DNA of 64,000 bases from Puccinia triticina (taxonomy: Eukaryota; Basidiomycota; Pucciniomycetes; Pucciniales; Pucciniaceae): assembly GCF_026914185.1 (NCBI RefSeq), contig NC_070570.1, forward strand, positions 3,844,001 to 3,908,000. The letters run 5' to 3'. The notes under the pieces are model-generated. The model was not told the origin of the DNA. It saw only the letters and a program-made list of their open reading frames with translations, and made no database searches. Below, piece by piece: positions 46,701-55,074 of the stretch (positions are counted from its first letter, which is position 1; each line of letters begins with the position of its first letter). The translations under genes and the position numbers were made by a program.

Positions 46701-47410
46701 AAGGACTTCGAGAGGGACGTCGAAGACATATCAATGTGATCCTTTATGAGACGAGAATTACAGTCAATAATCTTTTCCAGCTCCTTGAACATGTGGTTCA
46801 ACACACTGCTCACCTCTAATAAGGTCAGTTGTTGTGCCCTTGGTTCCTGGAGCGTGACTGATTGATGGCCTGATAGCCTCCCTGGATCGTCCTGCCCATG
46901 CAGAACAACTCCGCGTAGATTGACGCCTTGTAGTTCTGACGACCCCGCATTCGGCTCGGACGATTTCCGTGGGCTTGGGTTGGCTGGGGCGCTCCCGGTG
47001 GAATTGCTTCTCGGTTGGGGCGTGCATAGGCTTGATGGCGGTTTCGGCCGCGGTTTTGTTGGTTCGCCGACCTCGCTGCCCGGTGGTTGGGGCGCGTGGA
47101 TGGAGGAGTCCAACCCTCGGTTAGAACCAGCAAGGTTTCGCGGCCGATCAACTGCTCCAGAGTCTGGTGTGTCCCCGTTGCTTGGTCCCGCAAGATTCCC
47201 ATGGCTTCCTGGTTCGCTCCCGCCAGGGCTTCCAGATACGCCTGCTTGTATCTGAGGTGAGTTTGGAATACTAACTCCGTTGTCGGGCTCCAGTTTCAGC
47301 GTACTTCCGCCGCGTTTAAATTCACCCGGGGGAACAAGGGCTGGTTGGGAGGACCTAGTGGAGGATGCACAAGAGACGTGTTTACTACTGGTTTTCTTGG
47401 GAGGAGTCAT
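43726..47410 (-). pseudogene. Ty3 element Y Gag-Pol, part 1: Gag, protease, RT
   Basis: The minus-strand frame starts at the ATG at 47408-47410, the first ATG after the leader, and is open to the copia insertion at 43725. It contains a Pro/Ser/Gly-rich N-terminus, coiled-coil gag (about 220-500), gag core (WPTFSGDGKYDHLRFVRW), zinc knuckle CFSCKETGHTSRNC (about 710), protease LLDSGAVRSVV (about 788), and reverse transcriptase with YIDDIIVF (about 1125). It resembles element 2 in layout but is clearly a different family (different gag and LTR). Full function would need the part beyond the copia insert, which is itself broken. Confidence 0.9.
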
Positions 47411-48136
47411 GATGGATGGGACTGGACAAACCTTCACCGATGGTGATGATATCTATGCTAGCAACGGACTCAGATCGCTGCCGTTCTTGGTTCAGGTTAT
47501 CGGACCCAACGCGAGGATTATCGCCGACCAACTGTTGTTCTATAGCTGCGGATGAGGCTCCTGGAGATGGCCTGGAACGGACGTCGTCTATGAGACGCTG
47601 GACGACGGAGCTAGCCCGGAGAACCGAGTTCCAGTTAGAACCAGTAGACGAAGCCGCAGAGTTGCGCAACTGAATTGGAGCTTCTAGAGCTGGAGCGGTA
47701 GCTGCGCGAGTGCTGTTGCGAGCTGTGGCACCTGTGGGATGGAAAAGCCAATTGAAAAGATCGCCCACACCGTTATTCGCCTGGCTACCTGCCGGATCAG
47801 CTGGGCCTGGTTTGTTAATTACCCCGGGAGGCGCCGAGCTTCTCGTCGAGCGGTCAGAAACCGCTGGATTACGTTCGGACTGGAAAAAATTAAGAAGGGA
47901 AGTCTGACGAGTCAACACTAAATTGATGATTGTCAGTTGCAACGTCACCTTGGTGAGCGTTCGTAGCGGAGACTGCGGCTTACTAATGACAATGGGCAGT
48001 TTTCGACTGTTCAACGACGCAAAAAGGTTGGTTTCGAACTGGGTTTCTATCAAAGAAACTAACAATGTAAAAGGACGAGTATCAGTATATGGATACTCGT
48101 AGGGTCTGGGAAAAATTTCCCAATGAGGCCCCCAAA
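47385..48136 (-). other. Leader open frame without ATG in Ty3 element Y
   Basis: Between the 5' LTR and gag a minus-strand frame is open for 250 codons (275 if followed into the LTR to 48212) and stops at 47385, about 23 bases after the gag ATG, in a different frame. It has no ATG at all. Composition is Ser/Thr/Ala/Pro-rich with a Leu-rich start (TLLVSLIETQFETNLFASLN) and no recognised domain. The coding strand from 47411 to 48478 contains no ATG in any frame. Either this is translated by a non-AUG start or splicing, or openness is a by-product of strong composition constraint. Confidence 0.45.
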
Positions 48137-48875
48137 TGTCAGGGCGCGTCTCTAAAGTGGCGACGCCCTGAATGGAAATGAACAGGATGTGAATTCCTAA
48201 ATAGGAAAACACGCTTGACTCGACCGGGATATGGGAGGAGAAAGCCGCGCCTCCGTTGGAGGGGCTGGTAGAGCTAAGTCGTACCGGAACCTAAGAAGGT
48301 TCACAAAGCTCAAGCTTACCTAGTAGGGTAGCGAGCGGAAAGAACCGTGAAGAAGAGGAAGTTGGGGACTGCGGAGTTGAAGGCGGGAAAGGGATTCGGA
48401 GGCGGAGACGGAGTCAAGGAGAAGGGAGTATTCGAAGATATAGGGAAATGTGAGATGTAACTAGATGAGAGCCCCGGTCATTTGTATCAAACAAGGATGA
48501 CGGGCTTGGTAATCTAATAATAATCTGGTGGACCTTTCGTGGGGCGGAGGCCCCAGGTCTCTTATAGCCAAAATACACAGGCCGCACTTCGACACTTCTT
48601 ATTGAACTACATCCACGCGTGCATGGATTGTACTCACTCGAGCTTGACAACTAAATCCACGCGTGGAACATGCGCGTGGATTGTGCTCACTCAAGCACGA
48701 CAACTCGTGAGTGTTACCCAGCCGGGTATGACATTCAAAGGCATTCTACACAGTTGCGTATGCGCGCGCACTCGTTGCCTTCGGCGCGTGTTGGGGCAGC
48801 ACTATGCGCACACAGTTCTTCTGTGGTGCGTGCCGTGTCAGCCTTGGCGCTGTCTGGACTAGCCAAGGGCTGAGA
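48137..48875 (-). repeat. 5' LTR and promoter of Ty3 element Y
   Basis: On the minus strand a TATA-like CTATAAGAG (about 48558-48566) would start transcription near 48530. An ATG at 48479-48481 (minus) is present only in this LTR copy; the other LTR has CGT at the equivalent place, so the ATG is a later change that adds a very short upstream frame. Confidence 0.85.
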
Positions 48876-49044
48876 AAAGGGACACCTGTATGGTGGTCAC
48901 ACCAGCAAAAATCCCTCACAAGGATCCCCACCAGCAAAAATCCCTCAAATTTCACTATAAAAGGAGGACCTTTCCCATCCTCAGTTTCTGCATGCCACTC
49001 AGGCAATCCTAACCAGAACACACATCTCATTCAGAGTTACTAGA

Positions 49045-49658
49045 GGAATCCTCAAAAGTCAAAGCGGTCTGAGTCTCCATCACGGTCGCAACAGCGGCTT
49101 TGAGGAGCTGGAAGGACGCAAGCCGAAAACGCTTATCTAAAGTCGTCACCATGGCCTTCTCCTTGATGAGTTGCGCTTGGATCCGTTCTTGAAAAACCGA
49201 AGAAAAGGCTTGATAGTACTTCTTCCTCAGCTCCTCCTCAGAATCAATGTGTTTTTTTAGCACCAGATAGGACTGGATAGGCTCCCAGGACTTGCGGAAC
49301 GCCTGATCCTTGGAGACCGACAAAACGCCTCCCTTAGCTACCCACAGGTCCACGAGGGCGTCCAAATCCCGCTGCGTAAACAGGGCCTTATCGACGTCGC
49401 CCCAATAAGCGATCATTGCTGCCTTCAACTTAGGCCACTCCGGGGGCTTATACCCCTCCAACGTAGCAAGGATCATGAGAATCTTGCCTTCCTGGACGAA
49501 ACACCCAAGCTGACGGGCCATGTCGTACTCGGACGCGCCGCCAACTCGTAGAAATCGTGGAACTGCTCCACCTCGGAGCCATCAAAACAAAGGCCCTTCT
49601 TCTGGGGCTTGATCTTGACCATACGTCCACCGGGTGGTCCTACGGGTGCGTCGGCCAT
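49045..49658 (-). pseudogene. Element X Gag, N-terminal part
   Basis: Starts at the ATG at 49656-49658, the first ATG after the primer-binding region. The first frame reads MADAPVGPPGGRMVKIKP and KGLCFDGSEVEQFHDFYEL, then needs a one-base shift near 49530 to continue as MARQLGCFVQEGKILMILA and a helical capsid-like body (WPKLKAAMIAYWGDVDKA). It ends at the composite insertion (49044). I associate this gag type with rust retroelements from general knowledge. The frameshift makes this copy a pseudogene. Confidence 0.65.
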
Positions 49659-49867
49659 TGCAAAGAAAGGAAGATGCTCCAGAGCCTAAAGAGTGACAAC
49701 ACGGTCTGAGCGGCTCACGTATGTGGCGAATGTAATGCTTATACGACGAGTAGTAGAACCCTAGAGGTGCACAACTGGGGAGGACTTACTTTTGCTCCCT
49801 TGCGCCTCCGCCGCTGAACCCTAAAAAAACCAAAAGAAAAAAAAAGAAAAAAAATACAGGAATAAAA

Positions 49868-49979
49868 TGGTTGCTCAATGGAAAAGCAGGTTTGATGACC
49901 TCCAAGCGTCTCGAAATCCCGTAGAGACGAGACTGTAAATCTTGAGGTCGCTGGTTTGATCCTGGCTCGGGGGACCAAA
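49868..49979 (-). promoter_or_regulatory. Element X primer-binding region matching the 3' half of tRNA-Tyr
   Basis: Two bases inside the 5' LTR the plus strand reads, ending at 49977, a 50-nt stretch (49928-49977) equivalent to a tRNA-Tyr 3' half: anticodon arm with CTGTAAA loop (GTA anticodon), T-arm GCTGG-TTTGATC-CTGGC, acceptor strand, discriminator A and CCA. The minus strand is thus complementary to a mature tRNA-Tyr far beyond the usual 12-18 nt. Upstream (49870-49890) an A-box-like GGTTGCTCAATGG is also present. CCA is added after transcription in eukaryotes, so its presence argues that the sequence was copied from mature tRNA. Confidence 0.6.
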
Positions 49980-50808
49980 TGTGGAACTCCGACCGGTGCT
50001 GGGCCGTTGGCAGTCACTTGAAGGGAAAGTGCGCTGTGCGCTGCCTTCACGGTGGTCTGGGGAAAGTGAGAGATCTGGGATTTGAGTTGATAGCGTTTAG
50101 TTTGGGGGAGGGATTTTTGGTTTGAGACAACGGGGGGTAGATTCCCGTCGGCGGTGGTTTGTTGTTAAGGATCTGAGGAGAGAAGCCAGCGAGCTGAGCC
50201 AGGAAAAGTGATCTGAAGGGAGGGAATCTGGAAAAGGGATTGGCGCGGCGCTGAGAAGGTGAACTCAGAAGCTCCGCAAGTATATCGGCAAAACTATGGG
50301 ATCAATAAACTTTAGATTTGGAATTCTGGAGGTCGATGGATGATCTGTGTATAAACTTTTTTATGGTTCAGACGAAGTCCATGCCGCCCCATTGTCTGAG
50401 TTTGAACTGAACTCAGACTCCGGGGTTGTGACATGCTGTGGACAAGTCATCATACACCTGCGCGCACACGCGCGCAACAACAAAAAGGAGGGAGGAAGAG
50501 AGAGAAACAAACCAACCAAACAAAACAACCTGAAACAAAACAGAAACTAAACCAACCCTCCGCATAACAAGGCCCCTCCAACGCGCGCATATAGAAATAA
50601 AAAGATGTAAAGTGGGTCAGAAGGAAAACAAATGGAGAAACAAAAAAAAGACACAAAACAGACAAAAACAACAAGAAGGAAGACATGTGATGTTTCTTGA
50701 TCCTGATACGCCTTGATAAAATCTTGGGGTCTTGCTGGTGAGATTGCTGATCTTGCTTACTTGATGATTTTGATGCTCTTGTGGGCCTCTACCAGTATGA
50801 CCACCACA
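49980..50808 (-). repeat. 5' LTR of element X
   Basis: The 829-bp LTR pairs with 29830-30643. The right flank (50809 on) is GGTACC-rich hAT-end sequence. Confidence 0.85.
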
Positions 50809-51103
50809 CCGTCTGGCTGGCTGCGCGGCTGCGGGAGGCGGGTACCCGGGTACGCACCCGTTTTTTCACCAAAAGCTGACACCCAACACCGCATCCGGCA
50901 CCGCCTGGCAGGTGCGGCGGGTACCCAAAGGCATTCCCTAGCCAACGGTACACCGGCGGTACACCCGGGTGTCTTCAGTTTTTTACCCCCAAAGCAGGCA
51001 CCTGGTACCGCACCTGGTACCTCTGGGCTGGTGCGCCGGCGCACCTGAGGGTACCCTCCAGGTGGTACCAGGTACCCCCAAACCGGTACCCCAAGGCCAT
51101 CTC
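50809..51103. repeat. hAT-type GGTACC-rich terminus (right end)
   Basis: More than ten GGTACC/GGGTACC words lead to GGCCATCTCTA at 51093-51103, the inverted form of the TAGAGATGG end at 8226. The left part is cut at the element X boundary. Probably a remnant of a non-autonomous hAT element. From 51104 to 51214 GGTACC-like words continue more weakly. Confidence 0.6.
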
Positions 51104-51214
51104 TACCGCCAACAGATGCGGGTGCGGGTGTGGGTGTCTGAGATTCTGGGAAAAAGCCGGCAGGTACCCGGGTAATTAAATGCACACCCGCAGACACCCG
51201 CCGAATCCCTTCCG

Positions 51215-51460
51215 GTTGCCAAGGTTGTACAACCTTGGCAGCCAGAAAGCTCCTCCCAGTTGCTGAGGTCATACAACCTCTTTGACCAGGGGGGATTCCT
51301 TCCAGTGGCCAGGGCTGTATCTCGGCGACCAGAAGGAAATCCTCCTGGTCGCAGAGGTTATACAGCTTCGGCAAGCAAGAAAAAATCCTCCTTGTCCAAG
51401 AGGTTATACAACCTTGGCGACCAGAAGGAAGTCCTTCTGGTCCGAGAGGTTATACATGTG
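51215..51460. repeat. Tandem array of palindromic units, array 1
   Basis: About five degenerate units of 45-50 bp, each built from two palindromes: one around GAGGTTATACAACCTC-type sequence and one around CCAGAAGGAAGTCCTTCTGG-type sequence. The last unit is nearly perfect. Open frames here are products of the repeat. The same unit forms the larger array at 55075-55505. Confidence 0.85.
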
Positions 51461-52009
51461 AAAATGGTAGGTCAAATTACTTTGTGTAACATTATAGTAA
51501 AGAACTCAATAAAAAGTAATACACTTGTAAAGATATAAGAAACAACGGTTAGATATGTTTTTTGAACTTAAAGATAAGATAACATAAAAGGAAATACCTA
51601 AAAGAAAGAACCAAAACAAATCTAAAAATCTTGAACAAGGACAACAATTGATGACCGGAAGCACAAGGAAATACCACAACAAACCAGCCTGCCCGGAGAC
51701 TGGATCTAGCTCTTCCTTAAGCTTAGAGTCTTTGATAGTTGAGTTGATATTTGATTTGTTCAATCAGGCCCAAAGGAGATTGTCTTCAATTATTTTCGGA
51801 GCTGATGATAATGATTGAGTGATAATATTGGATCAACTTGTAAGATGTACAATGAGGAAGAAAGAATAGACGGAAAGAGGGAAGAATAAAGTTGTTGGCG
51901 AGTTGAGAGTTGGTGATCAGAAAGTTTCGGGAGCAGAGTTCCGATTGATTGTCATGTACTATTATGCATACCCACATGCATAAAGATCAACTCAAAGTGC
52001 GAGTTTAAA
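51461..52009. other. AT-rich stretch without supportable gene
   Basis: Short open frames on the minus strand (51506-51763, 51786-51977) show no domain. Some hydrophobic stretches are expected from AT-rich sequence. I see nothing supportable. Confidence 0.5.
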
Positions 52010-52376
52010 CTCAACAATACACCCAGGGAGTCCATCCACGGGGAAATCACGCGGATTCCACAAGGAATCCACGTGGTAGCCGCGCAAGAGGTCGGACCAG
52101 CGGCTGGAGGTCCAGGGAATCACGGGGTCACCACCAGGAGGATCACCCATGGATTCCACGGCAGATTTTGGCTCCGCGTGGAATCCCCATGGATTCCCTG
52201 TGATCCCAACGTGAAGGTTGGGCCCACGGGTGGATCACGGGTCCTTCAACCGTGGACTCCCCGAGGATTCGCCTTAATACCCACGCCCGGGTCGGGCCCA
52301 CAAGATGTGGTTTGGTTAGGTAACCCGGGGGGGGGGGGGGGGGGGGGGGAGGGCGGAGCGGATCAAAACTGCGGGT
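52010..52376. repeat. GGATTCCAC/CCACGTGG repeat cluster and 24-nt G run
   Basis: GTGGATTCC and GGAATCCACG words recur in both orientations through 52030-52270 (for example AAGGAATCCACGTGG near 52060). At about 52326-52349 an almost pure G tract of roughly 24 bases interrupts the sequence. A related CCACGTGGATTTCAC palindrome occurs at about 54997-55020. No gene seen. 52377-52691 is AT-rich without features. Confidence 0.6.
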
Positions 52377-52691
52377 AATATTGCAGAATGTGGTACCACA
52401 ACTGCATTGCATATCAAGTAGCTGTGGAATGTAAATAAACAAAGTAAAAATAAAATAAAAACAATAATATGCCAGACAAAAGTAGTGGGGAAAAACAACA
52501 AGAAAACAAGTTAAGAGTGTGAGAGCACAAATGATCAGGAAATACATGCAGAAATGAATTGCATTAGTTGTTTTCTAGTCTTCCTTTTCAGCGGTGTCAG
52601 TAGGTTCCTGGGATTGCATTGACATTGAGCTGTTGTTGGACATGGCTGTAGAGGATAAGATGCCAGAACCGGTGGCGCTGCTCTGAACTAC

Positions 52692-53258
52692 TCATCCTGA
52701 CGGGCTCTCTAATACAGTTGACCGCTGGGGTACCATCTCAGGAAGCGGCTCGTGGTCGATTTTTTCATTGGCTAAGCCGGCGGTAGTAGCAAGACAAGCC
52801 TTCTTGGAACGTTCGGAGAAGTTCATCTGATTAGTTGTTTGAGTTTTGTCAAAGTCATTGGCATGCGACGTTCTTTCAAGGACGGCAATACATCTTGTGA
52901 CGGTGATCCAAATTGTACCCAGCGACTTGATCACCTGCTCATCTTTGCAGATCCTGTTGTTGCAATTGTCCGAGTGTTTGTAGTCGTTGGGATTGACTAG
53001 ATTGACCAGGGTGAATCAAAGTGGCCGATATAACCCTCCTCCGGCTGCAATGACATCAACATTAAAAGGTAAGCAGGGATTGGATCTGGGGAGTGTATTG
53101 CATCCTACGCCAATCCCATCCAAGTAGTACTTGACCAGATGAAATTTGAGCCGAGTGCCTTCACAAGAGGCTTGGACATCTGCCTTGAATTGTTTCACAG
53201 GAAGTGGGGGTAGTTGGCTTGAGTTCAGATGGTTGGTTGAGGTGAGCTGGTGGCGCAC
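52692..53258 (-). pseudogene. Unrecognised protein fragment, possibly DUF7918-like, one in-frame TGA
   Basis: A minus-strand frame runs from 53258 to the TGA at 52692, open except for TGA at 53016-53018. It encodes about 188 codons with an FKADVQASCEG start-like region, a Cys pair (GVGCNTLPRSNPC) and, after the stop, VIKSLGTIWITVTRCIAV and FSERSKKACLATTAGLAN. The last blocks recall the conserved segment of DUF7918 proteins common in basidiomycetes, but that is a memory-based impression. Lack of a clear start and the internal stop suggest a decayed gene or a missed intron. Confidence 0.4.
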
Positions 53259-54734
53259 AGGGTGGAGGCGGCGCCGGCGGCGAGGTCTTTTGGGTGCGGG
53301 AGGACAAGCGAGAAGCGGTAGCTGTAGTCGCGCAGATCAATGTGCAGGTCGCTGGTGTAGAGGGTCTTGAGCACAAGGTCGCTGAGGGCGGCTTCCAGGG
53401 CCTGGGTGGCGGCGGCTTTGAGGCCAAGGGAGAGCGCGATGGTCTGCACGGATGTGAGCCTGAGTCTCTATAGTGACAACAGGACACAAGAAAGAAGGGG
53501 GGAAATATTTGGATTTCTTTGGATAAAGAAAATACAAATATAAGAGAGAGAGAGAAAGAGAAAGAGAAACTGAGCAGGATCAAGATAAGCAGATATTCAA
53601 GATTATTCAGGTGGGAATGCACATCCACAGGCAATGCTAACTCTACAGAGAGTGCTGCCAAGCTGTGCTAGAGAGTGCTACAGCCTCCTCTCACCAAAGA
53701 AACGTGGAGGGTCTCTGGATTAGATAAGTTTAATACAGCCACAATTTTTTAGCTTCCTTCTGGATAGTCAAGGTTCTTAAAGGGAAACCTAAGGGACAGA
53801 CCTGTTGTTAAGAAGAGGCAAAGGCCAGCAGATATGAAGGGACAGCCCTGTGATCAAGATGAGGCAAAGGACAGCAGAAAAGAGCAGATCAAACAAGACA
53901 CAGAGTTGTACCTCTGAGATAAACAAGGTTCAGTTAAAGAGGTTACTTACTGTCAATATCCTAGGCGCCTGTGACGGTAGGTATACTGGGAGTATGGTAA
54001 TCTCTTTGGTGGTGATCCTGGGGTTCTCTGGGGTGTGGTTCTGGTGTGCTGAAGTCTGTAGATCCGCCTCAGGCAAGGGGGATCCTGACTAGGAAAATTT
54101 TCACAGTTTGCTTATGTAATTTACATATGTACATGTGGTTTGGCGCGCCTGGTAGCGCTGACACGTCACAACTGCGCATGCGCGTCACAACTCAATAACT
54201 CAGGGAAGGAGTATAGTTACAAAGAATTGGTAAGTTGTAACTAGGGTTAAAATTGCATGAGGAAACAGAATATGAAGTCAAAACAAGGATATCTCTTAAG
54301 ATGAAAAATATATGAAGTAATTCATATGTAAAAAGTAGATAAAGGCAGACTTTAGGTCAGCTGAGTTGACTCTAAGACTGACAACGGACGGCGTGGTGGC
54401 TGCGGACAGTCCTCTCAGCCCTTAACAAGCTGCCAGGGGCACTAGAAGGGGGACTCACACGGTAGCTGAGGACAATGTCGGCCCACTGCCCCGGACGCAG
54501 GACGGCGCCGTTTGTCGGCGACTCAATTGTTATTTTCTGCCCGCACGCTCGCCGGATCCATCTGAGGCCCAGGAGGAGGAGGGGCGAGGGGCGGCCATGG
54601 TGGGTGTGTGTGGGTTGGGATGGGAAGAACGGTGTGAAGGTGAGCCTCCAGGGGCCGTGAGGAAGTGGGACTGAAGGGTCAGAGGGCGGGGTGGCGGGGC
54701 TGGGGATAAAGTCGTCACTTCCCTTGGGAGCCAT
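53225..54734 (-). pseudogene. Unrecognised minus-strand gene with a solo LTR in its intron
   Basis: Exon 1 (ATG at 54734, about 91 codons) ends QWADIVLSYR at a GTGAGT donor near 54459. Exon 2, from about 53446 to the TGA at 53225, reads TIALSLGLKAAATQALEAAL then a hydrophobic/charged stretch (YSYRFSLVLPHP). Acceptor GCAG lies immediately beyond the LTR's right duplication in the minus direction, and both exons join in phase. The segment QKITIESPTNGAVLRPG resembles the beta-sandwich start of some secreted fungal proteins, but I cannot name a family. The N-terminal 60 residues are Pro/Ser-rich without a clear signal. The product would be about 165 residues; it may be intact if the 1-kb intron still splices. 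Confidence 0.4.
53453..54383 (+). mobile_element. Solo LTR, family F1 copy C
   Basis: 931 bp, starting TGTGAGCCTGAGTCTC and ending CTCTAAGACTGACA, with an exact ACGGA duplication (53448-53452, 54384-54388). Nearly the same length as copy A (932 bp) and highly similar over its whole length. It sits in the intron of a minus-strand gene, a few bases from the splice acceptor. Confidence 0.88.
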
Positions 54735-54879
54735 TGAGTGTCCTCAAAACGCACACAAGCCAGCCAATATCACTGAAATAACCCTAACACCGGCAATGCA
54801 AGGGCATCCGTGGGTTCCTTGTTGTTGAGAAAAACAAGAAACTCACGAGGACAGTTTCCACTGGGATCCCTGAGGGAGC

Positions 54880-55060
54880 CGTGGATTTGTCGTGATTCTC
54901 CCCATCGGAATGACGGGAAAATCACAGGCGGGTGGAGATGACGGGAAAGCCCGTCGTCTCCACCCATTTTCCACGGGAGGGTGGAGACGACGGGGGGAGC
55001 AGTGAAATCCACGTGGATTTCACAGAGCCGGTGATCCCGTCGTCTCCACAAAAGCGCGGG
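54880..55060. repeat. Inverted-repeat cluster (CCGTCGTCTCCACC words)
   Basis: CCCGTCGTCTCCACCC and its inverse GGGTGGAGACGACGGG lie close together (about 54950-54990), and GTGAAATCCACGTGGATTTC forms a palindrome near 55000. The related words at 52.0-52.3 kb suggest a common repeat family. No gene. Confidence 0.65.
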
Positions 55061-55074
55061 CCAGGAAGCACCCC

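Larger units (their letters stand above)
35360..48875 (-). mobile_element. Ty3-type LTR retrotransposon Y, containing a copia element
   Basis: LTRs are 35360-36114 (755 bp) and 48137-48875 (739 bp; a 16-bp gap explains the difference). They start TGTCAGGGCG and end GGCTGACA (right copy GGCTGAGA). Flanks ACAGG (35355-35359) and AAAGG (48876-48880) agree at four of five bases. The primer-binding side reads TGGGGGCCTCATTGGG next to 48137 and a polypurine tract (GTGGGGGCGAA) lies against 36114. Without the copia insert the element is about 8.1 kb. It is defective: besides the copia, a frameshift and a stop interrupt pol. Confidence 0.88.
34090..49044. mobile_element. LTR composite (unnamed LTR plus LTR D copy 2) inserted in element X gag
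   Basis: GGAAT flanks this block (34085-34089, 49045-49049), and its removal joins the two gag halves in frame, so it entered as one insertion. The first 790 bp (34090-34880) begin TGTAAGAAATGG and carry a minus-strand AATAAAA word near 34117. They look like an LTR with no coding sequence. At 34881 a D-family LTR begins (TGGTGTGCCAAATG). It is interrupted by Ty3 element Y and resumes at 48876-49030 (AAAATCCCTCA words, ACTATAAAAGGAGG). Compared with D copy 1 it lacks about the last 490 bp. Confidence 0.65.
29830..50808 (-). mobile_element. LTR element X (Gag, protease, repeat-peptide ORF; no RT seen), split by nested insertions
   Basis: Flanking repeats 29830-30643 (814 bp) and 49980-50808 (829 bp) start TGTGGAACTC and end CCACCACA. 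The internal region, once the 34090-49044 insert is removed, is about 4.4 kb: leader, gag, zinc-knuckle region, aspartic protease and a terminal repeat ORF on the minus strand. No reverse transcriptase, RNase H or integrase motif is visible, so X looks like a non-autonomous gag-protease element. The sequences outside the two LTRs (CCCAT left, CCGTC right) do not form a target duplication, suggesting an old or recombined insertion. LTR differences are more numerous than in the other two full-length elements. Confidence 0.7.

Noticed and set aside
49868..49977. Nuclear tRNA-Tyr gene
   Set aside because: The 3' CCA lies directly against an LTR and the 5' half does not fold as a tRNA; it is better explained as an extended primer-binding region.
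51215..51538. Frames with repeated YNLxDQ-type peptides
   Set aside because: The repeat unit is palindromic and opens frames on both strands; there is no evidence of coding.
54372..54734. Treating this frame's full length as one protein
   Set aside because: Its last part runs into the LTR terminus; a GTGAGT donor near 54459 and an in-phase exon beyond the LTR explain it better.
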